This document shows positions 35,754-44,281 of a DNA stretch of 64,000 nucleotides, one piece after another. Source of the stretch: Sulfurirhabdus autotrophica (lineage in GTDB: Bacteria > Pseudomonadota > Gammaproteobacteria > Burkholderiales > SMCO01); contig NZ_SMCO01000008.1 in NCBI RefSeq assembly GCF_004346685.1, forward strand, positions 1 through 64,000, written 5' to 3'. Position numbers and translations under genes: made by a program. The notes beneath the pieces were generated by a model. That model worked only from the letters and a program-made list of their open reading frames with translations, ran no database searches and had not been told where the DNA came from. Positions within the stretch are counted from its first letter, which is position 1; each line of letters opens with the position of its first letter.

Positions 35754-35908
35754 TCTGATTAGCCCTCAAACTCAGCCAATCTGGTCAAAGTTCTGATCTT
35801 GATGCGGGTTTCCGTTCGATAAGGTACATGTTGGGAAAAAACTCTATAGAGAGCCACTCGGCAAGAATCTTCGGAATCGAAACTGGCTGAGTTTGAGGGT
35901 TAATCAGA
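35754..35908. mobile_element. 155-bp MITE-like element with 25-bp terminal inverted repeats
   Basis: The 25-bp ends 35754-35778 and 35884-35908 are reverse complements with a single mismatch, and no coding capacity lies between them. This is the architecture of a miniature inverted-repeat transposable element or a deletion derivative of an insertion sequence. The parent transposase is not in the window. Target-site duplication cannot be judged with confidence. Confidence 0.55.
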
Positions 35909-36062
35909 AAAAAATATGATAAAAGTTTTTTCTACAGCCTCAACGCAAGCTATAGCTAATCGAGCAGTCATCACAATGACCACCTGTCCGAAAGGACAGT
36001 TTACCGATATCCAATATATAACCAAAATGTACATGGTCACATTTTTTAAGTGGATTATAAAC

Positions 36063-36920
36063 ATGCTACAAAACCATCTCAAAGCTGTATTTGTAGGAAT
36101 GTACATGACCGGGAATGTAGCCCTGTTCCTGATGGCAGTGTACAAGCTCATTTCAGAAGGCAATTCGCTGGCTTGGATCGGTGCTGCCGTAGCTAGCGGG
36201 GCAGTTTCATGCCTGATTGGCCTTTACTATGGGGGATGGTTGCCTCGTACAACGCGGCATATTCCTTTGCTGCTAGTGGCAACCACGCTCGGCACAGCAC
36301 TTGCGGGCATCGGATTGATGAATGACGGGGAAGTTCAAACGGCTAACCTTCCATTCCTTGCTGCGCTTGTCTTGAGCCTAGTCGGCACACTCGCCTATTT
36401 GTACTGGTACTCGATTTTAGGACGACCTGCTACTAAAGCATTGCACGTAGGCGAGATGCTTCCAGTGCTTGATCTAGCCGATGAAACCGGCCAAGCGGTT
36501 CGCATTGATAGTCTGTTTGGAAACCCCTTACTGCTGGTTTTTTACCGTGGCAACTGGTGTCCGCTTTGTATGGCGCAAGTGCGGGAACTAGCCAACCAGT
36601 GTCAGGAATTTCAGCAGCGCGGGGTCACGGTGGCTTTGATCAGTCCTCAACCACAAAACAAAAGCGCCAAATTAGCCATGAACTTAGGCGTCTCATTCAA
36701 GTTTCTAGTTGATAAAGAAGGGAAAGCTGCTAGAAAACTTGGAATTAGCCACATCGCGGGACTTCCGCTTGGTCTTCAAGTTTTTGGCTACAACACTGAC
36801 ACTGTTTTCCCAACTGTTATCGTGACCGACACAAAAGGCAAGATTGTATTCGTTGACCAAACAGAAAATTACAGGGTGAGGCCAGGGCTCGAAGTTTTGT
36901 TAGGTGCTCTGCAAAATTGA
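36063..36920 (+). CDS. Membrane-anchored redoxin (AhpC/TSA-like) protein
   Basis: A 285-residue protein with about four N-terminal helices (residues 10-120, e.g. GMYMTGNVALFLMAVYKLI and LPFLAALVLSLVGTLAYLYW) and a C-terminal redoxin domain with active site FYRGNWCPLC (Cys166, Cys169). The TSA-like strand VTVALISPQ follows. The active site is CxxC, as in the peroxiredoxin-like PrxL2/AhpC group. The start is chosen at 36063 because upstream in-frame ATGs lack support; it could begin earlier. It may reduce thiols or peroxide produced by the neighbouring biosynthetic-type genes. That link is inferred. Confidence 0.65.
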   Translation: MLQNHLKAVFVGMYMTGNVALFLMAVYKLISEGNSLAWIGAAVASGAVSCLIGLYYGGWLPRTTRHIPLLLVATTLGTALAGIGLMNDGEVQTANLPFLAALVLSLVGTLAYLYWYSILGRPATKALHVGEMLPVLDLADETGQAVRIDSLFGNPLLLVFYRGNWCPLCMAQVRELANQCQEFQQRGVTVALISPQPQNKSAKLAMNLGVSFKFLVDKEGKAARKLGISHIAGLPLGLQVFGYNTDTVFPTVIVTDTKGKIVFVDQTENYRVRPGLEVLLGALQN

Positions 36921-37020
36921 AAAAAAGCATGGCTCGGATTATTTTCAATATGTTATTGCCATGAAGCCATAACATAAAACAGTGCAGCAACTTTTTAAAA
37001 AAAATCTATGGAGGTTAACG

Positions 37021-37731
37021 ATGTCAAACAAAATGATTTCACGATACAGAAACAATTATTCAACCAAGAAGCAATGCTCAATTTTGGTGACAGCATTGGT
37101 TGTTACTATTGGATTCACAAGTTCCGTCTTGGCAGACGATGGACGCCGCAATAGTGAAAACAATAATCAACTGCAATTTTCCTTTCAGGTAAAAACATCT
37201 ATTGAACGAATTTCCCCAGAAATACCAACTGGGTTTGGGATGCCGATGAAATATACCGGCACCGCTGAAATAATTAAAATCACGAAAGACCCTATGAAAA
37301 AACTTCGGATGCATGCCAAAGGTAAGGATACAGGTTACATTGAATTTCCGTCTCAAATTGTGCTACCTGATGGCAGTATAACGCGTGATCCGATTGCAAT
37401 GCAGGTGGTTGGCACGCCCAATCTATTTGGTGGCAGAGTTTCCCCGATGAATTCTACAATCATTTCTTTCGGTGACATAGATGGGGATGGGGTTGAAGAC
37501 ACGGTAATAACTCATGGCAACGGATTTTCGCGCATGGTGACTTTACCTAATGAACTACCTGCTGTCATTCACTATTTTGGACTCTGCACGGTAGATGGTG
37601 GCACCGGCCTGTTTGCAAACGCCAAAGGTGATATTTTCCTAGAGGGTGACATGGTCGACCCTGATGGCCCTATGGGCCCTCAGTTGCCTTACTCAGTAGG
37701 AGTCGACAAAGCGTTCATAACTTTACCCTGA
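37021..37731 (+). CDS. Secreted protein, unknown function
   Basis: A 236-residue protein with a Sec signal (CSILVTALVVTIGFTSSVLA, likely cleaved before DDG) behind GGAGG at 37010-37014. It contains DIDGDGVEDT, a calcium-binding EF-hand-like loop, and a glycine-rich beta-strand pattern. No family is recognised. It lies 100 bp after the redoxin gene and is closed by a hairpin at 37874-37914, so it may form a unit with the redoxin. Confidence 0.55.
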   Translation: MSNKMISRYRNNYSTKKQCSILVTALVVTIGFTSSVLADDGRRNSENNNQLQFSFQVKTSIERISPEIPTGFGMPMKYTGTAEIIKITKDPMKKLRMHAKGKDTGYIEFPSQIVLPDGSITRDPIAMQVVGTPNLFGGRVSPMNSTIISFGDIDGDGVEDTVITHGNGFSRMVTLPNELPAVIHYFGLCTVDGGTGLFANAKGDIFLEGDMVDPDGPMGPQLPYSVGVDKAFITLP

Positions 37732-37873
37732 GTTTGAACAGTCTAATCGCTTACTCGAGATTCTCATTAGAGAGATACAATTCGGGTTGCCGCATGGCCA
37801 ACTTATTGGCTCTGGGAAGGTCGCAACATCATAAACATATACAGTTTTTATATGTTTTTTACTAGCAAAAACG

Positions 37874-37914
37874 GGTTTGGTAGCTCTACAATTTTCGAGC
37901 CACCAAACCTTGTT
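37874..37914 (+). terminator. Terminator-like hairpin before the nitroreductase-like gene
   Basis: GGTTTGGT/ACCAAACC plus GCTC/GAGC (37874-37886 with 37897-37909) form a 12-bp stem with one mismatch, followed by a T-rich stretch. It would separate the secreted-protein gene from the 37948 gene, unless it acts as an attenuator. Confidence 0.6.
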
Positions 37915-37947
37915 TCTTCAATTGCTCCTGGCAATTAGGAACCTAAC

Positions 37948-39258
37948 ATGAAAAATTCAAGATTGTCTGCCAGCTTGCTTAAAGTGGCCGATTATCCATT
38001 AGTTGCAGCGCTGATTAATCGTAGAAGTCGTCGGTTTGCCGTAGGTATGGACATTACAAGGGGGCCGTTACAATTCAGCAGTCAATTACCACCTATGCCG
38101 CTCGCGAAGGAAGAAGAAGAACTATTGTTGTTTGCAGGTATCGGTGATACAGGAAACAACATAGGTGATATGGCCTTTGATGAGCATACGGACACGGCCC
38201 AAGGGACGGGGAACAGCGAAGGGCGCACTTTAATGAATTTCCGTGGCCGAACTATTCCGAGTGCCTGCGGAGCCCACACCTCGCAGATTTTCCTTACAAA
38301 CGACGATGGCGTATTTTTTAATCCATGTCATCACGAATTGCCACAACATGATGTGCCTTCGAGTATCGTAAAAGTCTCCAATCAGCGCTTGGAAATCCCA
38401 CGCCGTTTGCCATATATGCATGCTTTTAATCAGCCATATAGCAATGTAGCAGGCAGCACATATTTTATTCCTGTTACCAGTGTTGTGCCGATCTATCTGA
38501 ATCTCCTCTTACTCCTTTTGAGTGAGGAATATGGTTTTTTTATTATCGATACAGAGAATGCTGATGCGCCTTGTGGACTAGCTGATTTTAGACAGTCACA
38601 AGGTGGACACTTGTATGAACAACCTAAAGATGGCCGGATCATGCGGTTGCGCGATCTAGATTCGATGGTTGCAGAAACCGCCGCTATCGAACAAGGCATC
38701 ATTTGCCAAAACATGATGCTCATGACTCAAGCAATGGGACTTGGCGGTAGTATCCAAACGCTGGGCAGTGGACGTCATATGCTTGGCTGCAATCCGGAAG
38801 TATTCGAAGGTCTGGGTTTTCAATTTGAGGCGGCGACACGGTCTGGGGTTCCTTCGAACCCGATTGGTAGGCTACCGGTATGGAACAGCTTGCTACCCCC
38901 TTTTGTAAAAAGCATGTCCGAAGCAGTTCAGACTGTAGTCAAATCGAAATTTGGACCCGAAGGGTTTTATCGCCAAAAAGGATACACACCATGGAAGCCT
39001 GAGACGTTTGACGTACCTGTTTTAGCGCATTCGGAACGGACAATTGACGCGGCAATAGCTTTCTGTGAATACGTCCAAAAAATTTATGGCAGATTTCCGG
39101 CCCATGTAGATGCGTTTCGTTGCGCGTATACCTACCAGGCACATCACCTGGATATGGACTTCTATGACATGCATTTCAAACAAGGTGCTTATACCAAAAC
39201 ACAGGCAGAACATCAGGAGAAATGGCACGGTGGGGAACGGCATGTTAGCAAATATTGA
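37948..39258 (+). CDS. Nitroreductase-fold-like protein
   Basis: A 436-residue protein. The N-terminus (VAALINRRSRRFAVGMDIT) and the helix AETAAIEQGIICQNMMLMTQ then AMGLGGSIQTL resemble the FMN-binding layout of nitroreductase-family enzymes. The middle contains GDTGNNIGDMAFDEHTDTA and FFNPCHHELPQHD, which I do not recognise. It is longer than ordinary nitroreductases (about 200-250 residues). The end overlaps the ketoacyl synthase start by 17 bp, so the pair is translated together. A redox tailoring role in the neighbouring cluster is inferred. Confidence 0.45.
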   Translation: MKNSRLSASLLKVADYPLVAALINRRSRRFAVGMDITRGPLQFSSQLPPMPLAKEEEELLLFAGIGDTGNNIGDMAFDEHTDTAQGTGNSEGRTLMNFRGRTIPSACGAHTSQIFLTNDDGVFFNPCHHELPQHDVPSSIVKVSNQRLEIPRRLPYMHAFNQPYSNVAGSTYFIPVTSVVPIYLNLLLLLLSEEYGFFIIDTENADAPCGLADFRQSQGGHLYEQPKDGRIMRLRDLDSMVAETAAIEQGIICQNMMLMTQAMGLGGSIQTLGSGRHMLGCNPEVFEGLGFQFEAATRSGVPSNPIGRLPVWNSLLPPFVKSMSEAVQTVVKSKFGPEGFYRQKGYTPWKPETFDVPVLAHSERTIDAAIAFCEYVQKIYGRFPAHVDAFRCAYTYQAHHLDMDFYDMHFKQGAYTKTQAEHQEKWHGGERHVSKY

Positions 39259-40558
39259 AGTCATGGGAAAAATGGAGAAATCCTTGGAAGCCCCATACTA
39301 TGATGCACAACAAAAAAAGGTGAGAGTTGTGGTGACCGGGCTCGGCATTGTATCTCCTCTGGGCAGTGACATTACACAATTCTGGTCTAGGTTATGCGCT
39401 GGCGAGTCTGGTGTGGCCCCAGCTACCAGCTTTGACACTTCGTCATTTGCTTCTTCGTTGGTAGCTGAAGTTTGCGACTTCGACCAAGTTAATACGCTGG
39501 GTGCAAAGTTGTCTCGACGTACCGATCGCGTAACCCAATTTGGTTTGCTAGCTGCATTGCGTGCTTGGTCAGATTCAGGCTTTGATGTTGCTCTTGGCAC
39601 TACAGATGATATTGGTGTTTGTGCAGGCACATCAATTGGCGGACTAGGTACGGCATTCAGGACACACGACTTGGTGCGCGAAGGAAACCTAAGGCGAATC
39701 AGTCCATTCACCATGTCTGCGACCTTTGCCAATGCACTTTCTGGAGAGATATCCATTGCACTTGGTGTAACAGGCCCTAGCGAGAGCATTTCAAATGGCT
39801 GCTCTTCGACTGCTAGCGCTATGGTGCGCGCTGCCGAACTAATCCGTAATGGAGAATGCCGTGCCGTAGTAGTTGTCGGTGCAGAGGCACCCCTGCATCC
39901 GACAATTTTTGCCGCCATGGAAGCAGGTGGGATGTTGGCTCCCGACGATGGGGGGCGTATACGTGATCTACCGCGGCCTTTCGATGCGCGCCGCTGTGGA
40001 ATTGTGATGGGTGAAGGCGCTGGATCTGTCATTCTGGAAGATTATAGTTACGCCGCGCAACGGGGGGCGAGAATCTACGGTGAGCTTGTCGGCTCGGGTG
40101 CCAGTTGCGATGCTTACTCAATGTTTAAGCCTAGAGAAGATGGCATGCTTGCTCGGTTAGCAATTGAAAAGGCCATCCAAACTGCTGGCTGGAATGCGCA
40201 TCAGGTGGATTACATAAACGCATGTGGTTTGGGTACCACCGACTTAGATCGAGTAGAAACGCACGCAATCAAAATGGCACTCGGGCAAGATGCAGGACGA
40301 ATACCGATAAGCTCTGTGAAAGGGGCGCTAGGTCATGCATTCGCGGCAAGCGGAATTTTTCAAATAATCACTTCGTTGCTTTCGATACGTGACGGAATAA
40401 TCCCTCCAACACTTCATTTATCTGAATCAGATCCGGAGTGTGATCTTAGTTATGTACGAAAAATGCATCAGACACCCCATTTGCAGCGAATTTTAGTAAA
40501 TAGCTTCGGGTTTGGCGGCAAGAATGTCGTATTGGCGCTAGCCCAGGTAGATAGGTAA
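39242..40558 (+). CDS. Beta-ketoacyl synthase with altered active site
   Basis: A 438-residue KAS of the FabF/KSalpha type. The nucleophile is intact as ISNGCSST (Cys187), and the second His is intact in SVKGALGH (His365) with NSFGFGGKN near the end. The first active-site His, normally in a HGTGT motif, is Cys328: the segment reads INACGLGTTDLDRVE. Two base changes are needed from a His codon, so it is not a simple point error. I start at 39242 behind GGGGAA; ATG 39263 is the alternative. No acyl-carrier protein or reductase gene is visible. It could be a chain-length factor-like or otherwise specialised synthase. Confidence 0.75.
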   Translation: MLANIEVMGKMEKSLEAPYYDAQQKKVRVVVTGLGIVSPLGSDITQFWSRLCAGESGVAPATSFDTSSFASSLVAEVCDFDQVNTLGAKLSRRTDRVTQFGLLAALRAWSDSGFDVALGTTDDIGVCAGTSIGGLGTAFRTHDLVREGNLRRISPFTMSATFANALSGEISIALGVTGPSESISNGCSSTASAMVRAAELIRNGECRAVVVVGAEAPLHPTIFAAMEAGGMLAPDDGGRIRDLPRPFDARRCGIVMGEGAGSVILEDYSYAAQRGARIYGELVGSGASCDAYSMFKPREDGMLARLAIEKAIQTAGWNAHQVDYINACGLGTTDLDRVETHAIKMALGQDAGRIPISSVKGALGHAFAASGIFQIITSLLSIRDGIIPPTLHLSESDPECDLSYVRKMHQTPHLQRILVNSFGFGGKNVVLALAQVDR

Positions 40559-40566
40559 GCGTTGTA

Positions 40567-40992
40567 ATGTCACGCCTTTCTGTGCACTTTCATAAGTTTT
40601 TAGCGAATGCGCTGAATGGTGAACTTTTAAGTAAAAAGATTTCTATCAACAACAGACTCCTCTTGGTGGAATGGACGGCGCGCGCCCAACGCGAGCTTGA
40701 TCGCCGAAAACGCCCTCTGTATGTCGAGATGGAACTGTACTTCTCTTGTATGGTAAAAAAATACATTCACTTTCATGAAAAACCTCGCAACAAGACACCA
40801 GTTTACGTCAATGAAAAATTCGCCGTATATTTCCGCCCAGTCACATCGTCAAATTGCAGTTTGGAGATTGCTGCGAATTTAGGACGTCAACCGGAAATTG
40901 AATTACACAACAAAGCTGTGACACGTTTGGTGCCAAAGCGCATTTTCATCGACTTCAAGAATACGCAATGGATTGGTGAATATTGGCTATAG
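40567..40992 (+). CDS. Hypothetical protein in the ketoacyl synthase cluster
   Basis: A 141-residue protein, 8 bp after the ketoacyl synthase stop. It is basic and beta-rich (ISINNRLLLVEWTARAQREL, KRPLYVEMELYFSCMVKKYIHF, VPKRIFIDFKNTQW). No signal sequence or family is recognised. The tight spacing marks it as a partner of the synthase, but its role is unknown. Confidence 0.5.
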   Translation: MSRLSVHFHKFLANALNGELLSKKISINNRLLLVEWTARAQRELDRRKRPLYVEMELYFSCMVKKYIHFHEKPRNKTPVYVNEKFAVYFRPVTSSNCSLEIAANLGRQPEIELHNKAVTRLVPKRIFIDFKNTQWIGEYWL

Positions 40993-41059
40993 AAAAAAAC
41001 CACTGCTAAAGGACGGTTGGACGAACACATTAATTCAGATCATATAGGGAGTTCAAAGT

Positions 41060-42514
41060 ATGGAATTGCTAAAATTGTTGTTAAAAGTAGTCCCCCTAAG
41101 CTTGGCAAGTTTAGTTGCGATGGGAGTGGAAGCTGAAGCCTCGCCTTCGGCGGTAATTGAATGGAATAATGTAATACTTGAAGCGATTCGCGTCACTCAT
41201 CCTGGGCCTCCTATGGTAGCGCGCATGCTGGCCGTTTCTCATACCTGCATGTATGACGCATGGGCCGCTTATGATGCAGACGCAATCGGAACGCGTTTGG
41301 GCAGCGCTTTGCGTAGACCGGAAGGTGAGCGAACCGATGCCAACAAGACCAAAGCGATCAATTACGCTGCTTACCGTGCAGCAGTCGATCTTTTCCCCAG
41401 CGAGAAACCTGTGTTTGATGCAAAGATGGCCTCGCTTGGATACAACCCGATCAGCGGGACGAACGATATGGCAACCCCTGAAGGGATTGGCAACGTGGCT
41501 TGTAAGGCTGTACTCGATTTTCGTCACGCAGATGGTTCCAACCAACTGGGCGACTTAGCCCCAGGGGCCTACAGCGATTACACCGGCTATCAACCGGTAA
41601 ATACCCCCGATTCGATCATTGACCCCAACCACTGGCAACCGCTCCGTGTAAGCAATGGCCACGGGGGTACCGTGAACCAAAAATTCATCGCGCCGCATTG
41701 GGGTAATGTAGTCCCCTTCGCCCTCAAATCGCTCCAACAATATAAAATTAAAGCACCCAGTCTGGCAGGCTCCATGGGATACTTGGAGCAAGCACGCGAG
41801 ATTCTAAGCTATAGTGCCACGTTGACTGATGTTCAAAAGGTTATTGCAGAATATTGGGCAGATGGTCCGAACTCTGAATTACCTCCTGGACACTGGAGCC
41901 TTTTTGCTCAGTTTGTATCGGAACGTGATGGTTATAATGTGGACAAGGACGCTAAGTTGTTTTTTGCCATGAATAATGCGCTGTTCGATGCTAGCGTGTG
42001 GACATGGGGCATTAAACGCCAATACGATTACGTTCGCCCTGTAAGTGCCATTCATTACTTGTTCAATGGTCAAACAGTTAAAGCATGGGGCGGCGCCTAT
42101 CAAGGTACGCGAGATGTCCTGGGAGGAAGCTGGAATCCATACCAAGCGAGCACAGTTGTAACACCGCCGTTTGCCGAATATGTTTCGGGCCACAGCACGT
42201 ATAGTGCTTCTGCGGCGGAGGTGCTAAAACTCTTTACGGGCAGCGATGTGTTCGGATACGGCGTGACGATCGGGAAGGGCACTTCACGCGTCGAGCCTGG
42301 TAGTGTGCCGGCTGCAGATATTTTGCTTTCCTGGGCTACGTTTACCGACGCTTCGGATGAGGCTGGTATATCTCGACGCTATGGTGGTATTCACTTCCGC
42401 GATGGCGACATGGAAGGTCGCCGAGTTGGTCATCTCATTGGTAGTGAGGCATGGAAGAAGGCAAAAAAACTCTTCGCTCCGCATGCCGGTAGGGACAACG
42501 ACGGTAGCACATAA
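41060..42514 (+). CDS. Secreted vanadium-dependent haloperoxidase
   Basis: A 484-residue enzyme of the vanadium haloperoxidase/PAP2 superfamily, which uses peroxide to oxidise halides and halogenate or cyclise organic substrates. The vanadate site is visible: KRQYDYVRP (Lys319, Arg326; the K-x6-RP pattern), VSGHST (His378) and SRRYGGIHFRDGD near the C-terminus. An N-terminal signal (LLLKVVPLSLASLVA) predicts export. It lies 67 bp after the unknown protein and ends the plus-strand gene group. It could also be a phosphatase, but the K-x6-RP motif and length favour a haloperoxidase. Confidence 0.78.
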   Translation: MELLKLLLKVVPLSLASLVAMGVEAEASPSAVIEWNNVILEAIRVTHPGPPMVARMLAVSHTCMYDAWAAYDADAIGTRLGSALRRPEGERTDANKTKAINYAAYRAAVDLFPSEKPVFDAKMASLGYNPISGTNDMATPEGIGNVACKAVLDFRHADGSNQLGDLAPGAYSDYTGYQPVNTPDSIIDPNHWQPLRVSNGHGGTVNQKFIAPHWGNVVPFALKSLQQYKIKAPSLAGSMGYLEQAREILSYSATLTDVQKVIAEYWADGPNSELPPGHWSLFAQFVSERDGYNVDKDAKLFFAMNNALFDASVWTWGIKRQYDYVRPVSAIHYLFNGQTVKAWGGAYQGTRDVLGGSWNPYQASTVVTPPFAEYVSGHSTYSASAAEVLKLFTGSDVFGYGVTIGKGTSRVEPGSVPAADILLSWATFTDASDEAGISRRYGGIHFRDGDMEGRRVGHLIGSEAWKKAKKLFAPHAGRDNDGST

Positions 42515-42719
42515 TAGTATGTATGGCTATTTTTGACCAACCCCCAAAACGTAAAATCTGGGGTAATTGTCCTTTTAGAGTGTGAAACAGCAGACCTGTT
42601 TTCCAACTTTTCTAAAAAAACAGCACAGTGGAAAACCACACAAACCTTATGCAATCGAGCTTGGGATAGAACAGATAGTAAAAGACTATGCTGTTTTCTG
42701 GCAATAATTGCGTGCTGAT

Positions 42720-43175
42720 TTACAGACTGGCGACATCTTCGTCCATCATACCTGTTTGCGGCACCAGTACTGAGACCTTCCCATCCGGTTTACATACCCG
42801 CGTCATTTCGTGCATCGCTATCGCTGGTTCGGAGATGATATTAATCAAGGAAGCAGCGATAACGTAATCGAATTGGTTATCTTCGAAGGGCAAGTCCAAC
42901 GCACTGGCCAGCTCAAAATGCGCCCTGTCCGTATGAGCTGCATTCGCCTTCTGCAACATCTTGGGTGACTTATCCACACCGATAACAACCGCACCACACT
43001 GAGCCAAGTATTGCGTAAGCTGCCCCGTTGCACACCCCACTTCCAATATCGAATCACACGTTTTGTATCCTAAACTATCGGCCCAGGTTCGTAAAACTCC
43101 CTGATACCAAGGTAACGCGTTTATCTTGTGAAACAGCGAGGCAGGGCTGAAACACAACAAGGCCAGGATGTTCAT
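42720..43175 (-). CDS. Class I SAM-dependent methyltransferase
   Basis: A 151-residue protein with SAM motif I ILEVGCATGQLTQYL, motif II acid GVDKS and the helix FDYVIAASLINIISEP. The start at 43175 places it 17 bp after the membrane gene upstream; the longer frame to 43259 would overlap that gene by 67 bp and lacks a ribosome site. It is short for a complete UbiE-type enzyme, so the C-terminus may be naturally abbreviated or lost. The substrate is unknown. Confidence 0.65.
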   Translation of the reverse strand: MNILALLCFSPASLFHKINALPWYQGVLRTWADSLGYKTCDSILEVGCATGQLTQYLAQCGAVVIGVDKSPKMLQKANAAHTDRAHFELASALDLPFEDNQFDYVIAASLINIISEPAIAMHEMTRVCKPDGKVSVLVPQTGMMDEDVASL

Positions 43176-43192
43176 CCTATGGTAATAATCAA

Positions 43193-43588
43193 TCAATGGG
43201 CTATTCCATTTGCGGGTTCCTTCATGGGGTGCCACATTGTTAACAGAAGGATAATCCATGTCGCGTTAAACATCGGGAACGCTGACAAGGAAAGCGGTAT
43301 CACGCCAATTGATGTGTAGAAAATGCCCACACCCAGATCAATTACCTGAATCAGGATCATAAAATTTATCCATAGCACGTGTTGGGCGGGTGCACTTGAT
43401 ATGATAAACAACGCTATACCATAGGAAATAAAGCGCGCTGCCAACATACCAAGCGGATAGTAAATATCTGGTTGCGGCATAGAATGCCCCATGGCATGCA
43501 GAAAAAGTGCCGGAGCAAAGAGGTAAGCCAATCCCAAAAAGATTTGAATACTTCCTACGAGTTTCAAAAGATAGTTTAGTTTTTTCAT
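43193..43588 (-). CDS. Small membrane protein (four helices), unknown function
   Basis: A 131-residue protein with four predicted helices (LLKLVGSIQIFLGLAYLF, LGMLAARFISYGIALFIIS, VLWINFMILIQVIDLGVG, FNATWIILLLTMWHP). The ATG at 43588 follows AGGAA. It is divergent from the HxlR regulator at 43695 and upstream of the methyltransferase gene. I do not recognise its family. An HxlR-controlled operon of the membrane and methyltransferase genes is a reasonable inference. Confidence 0.55.
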   Translation of the reverse strand: MKKLNYLLKLVGSIQIFLGLAYLFAPALFLHAMGHSMPQPDIYYPLGMLAARFISYGIALFIISSAPAQHVLWINFMILIQVIDLGVGIFYTSIGVIPLSLSAFPMFNATWIILLLTMWHPMKEPANGIAH

Positions 43589-43694
43589 GATATGTTCCTG
43601 TGTGATTAAGTGCTTGGCGAAATCTAACATTTAAACTATCCTTTCGGAAGTAGTTACCTTTTAGAAAGCTAGAGTCACAAAGGAAAGTAAGGCT

Positions 43695-44015
43695 ATGGCA
43701 TACGCAAATGAAACCCCCTGTTCTGAAGAATGTCCTGTTCGTAAAACTTCGAAAATAATCGAGGGGAAATGGACGACTTTGATCGTTCGCGACCTGTTAA
43801 GCGGCAAGAAGCGTTATTCGGAACTGCAAAGGAGTCTGGAAAAGATCAGTCCTAAACTGCTTGCAGCCCGTTTGCGCCTGCTAGAAAAAAACCAACTGGT
43901 CAAGCGAACCATATACCCGACCGTTCCTGTCACAACAGAATATGAACTTACACTCTTAGGCAGAAAATTGGAGAAAGTGATTATTTCAATGAGCGAGTTT
44001 GGGCAGTTGCTGTAG
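43695..44015 (+). CDS. HxlR-family transcriptional regulator
   Basis: A 106-residue winged-helix repressor. N-terminal Cys residues (Cys9, Cys13 in PCSEECPVRK) stand before the winged helix KWTTLIVRDLLSGKKRYSELQRSLEKI, as in thiol-responsive HxlR members. The wing and dimer helix (NQLVKRTIYPTVPVTTEYELT) are intact. It is divergent from the membrane protein at 43588, so it likely controls that operon. The signal (thiol, aldehyde or quinone) is not determined. Confidence 0.85.
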   Translation: MAYANETPCSEECPVRKTSKIIEGKWTTLIVRDLLSGKKRYSELQRSLEKISPKLLAARLRLLEKNQLVKRTIYPTVPVTTEYELTLLGRKLEKVIISMSEFGQLL

Positions 44016-44281
44016 GCCCCATCCCTTAACGCATGGAAATTCGGCACGCACAGCCAGTTATATCAGTCAGTTCTCGGCCGAGGCTTTGATAAGAAACAGC
44101 GAGACCGAACTATGCAAATAAAATGAGACCTCGTAAAATGCGTTGCATTCGATTTTCTGGCACCAGGACACAATCAACTCTGGAAATAAAATTTCTTTTG
44201 AATTTTACTTTGCCTCCACCCCAAGCCTATTCATGACATGCTTCTTTCAGTAGGCATCCGCTACACATTGAAGAATTCGAC

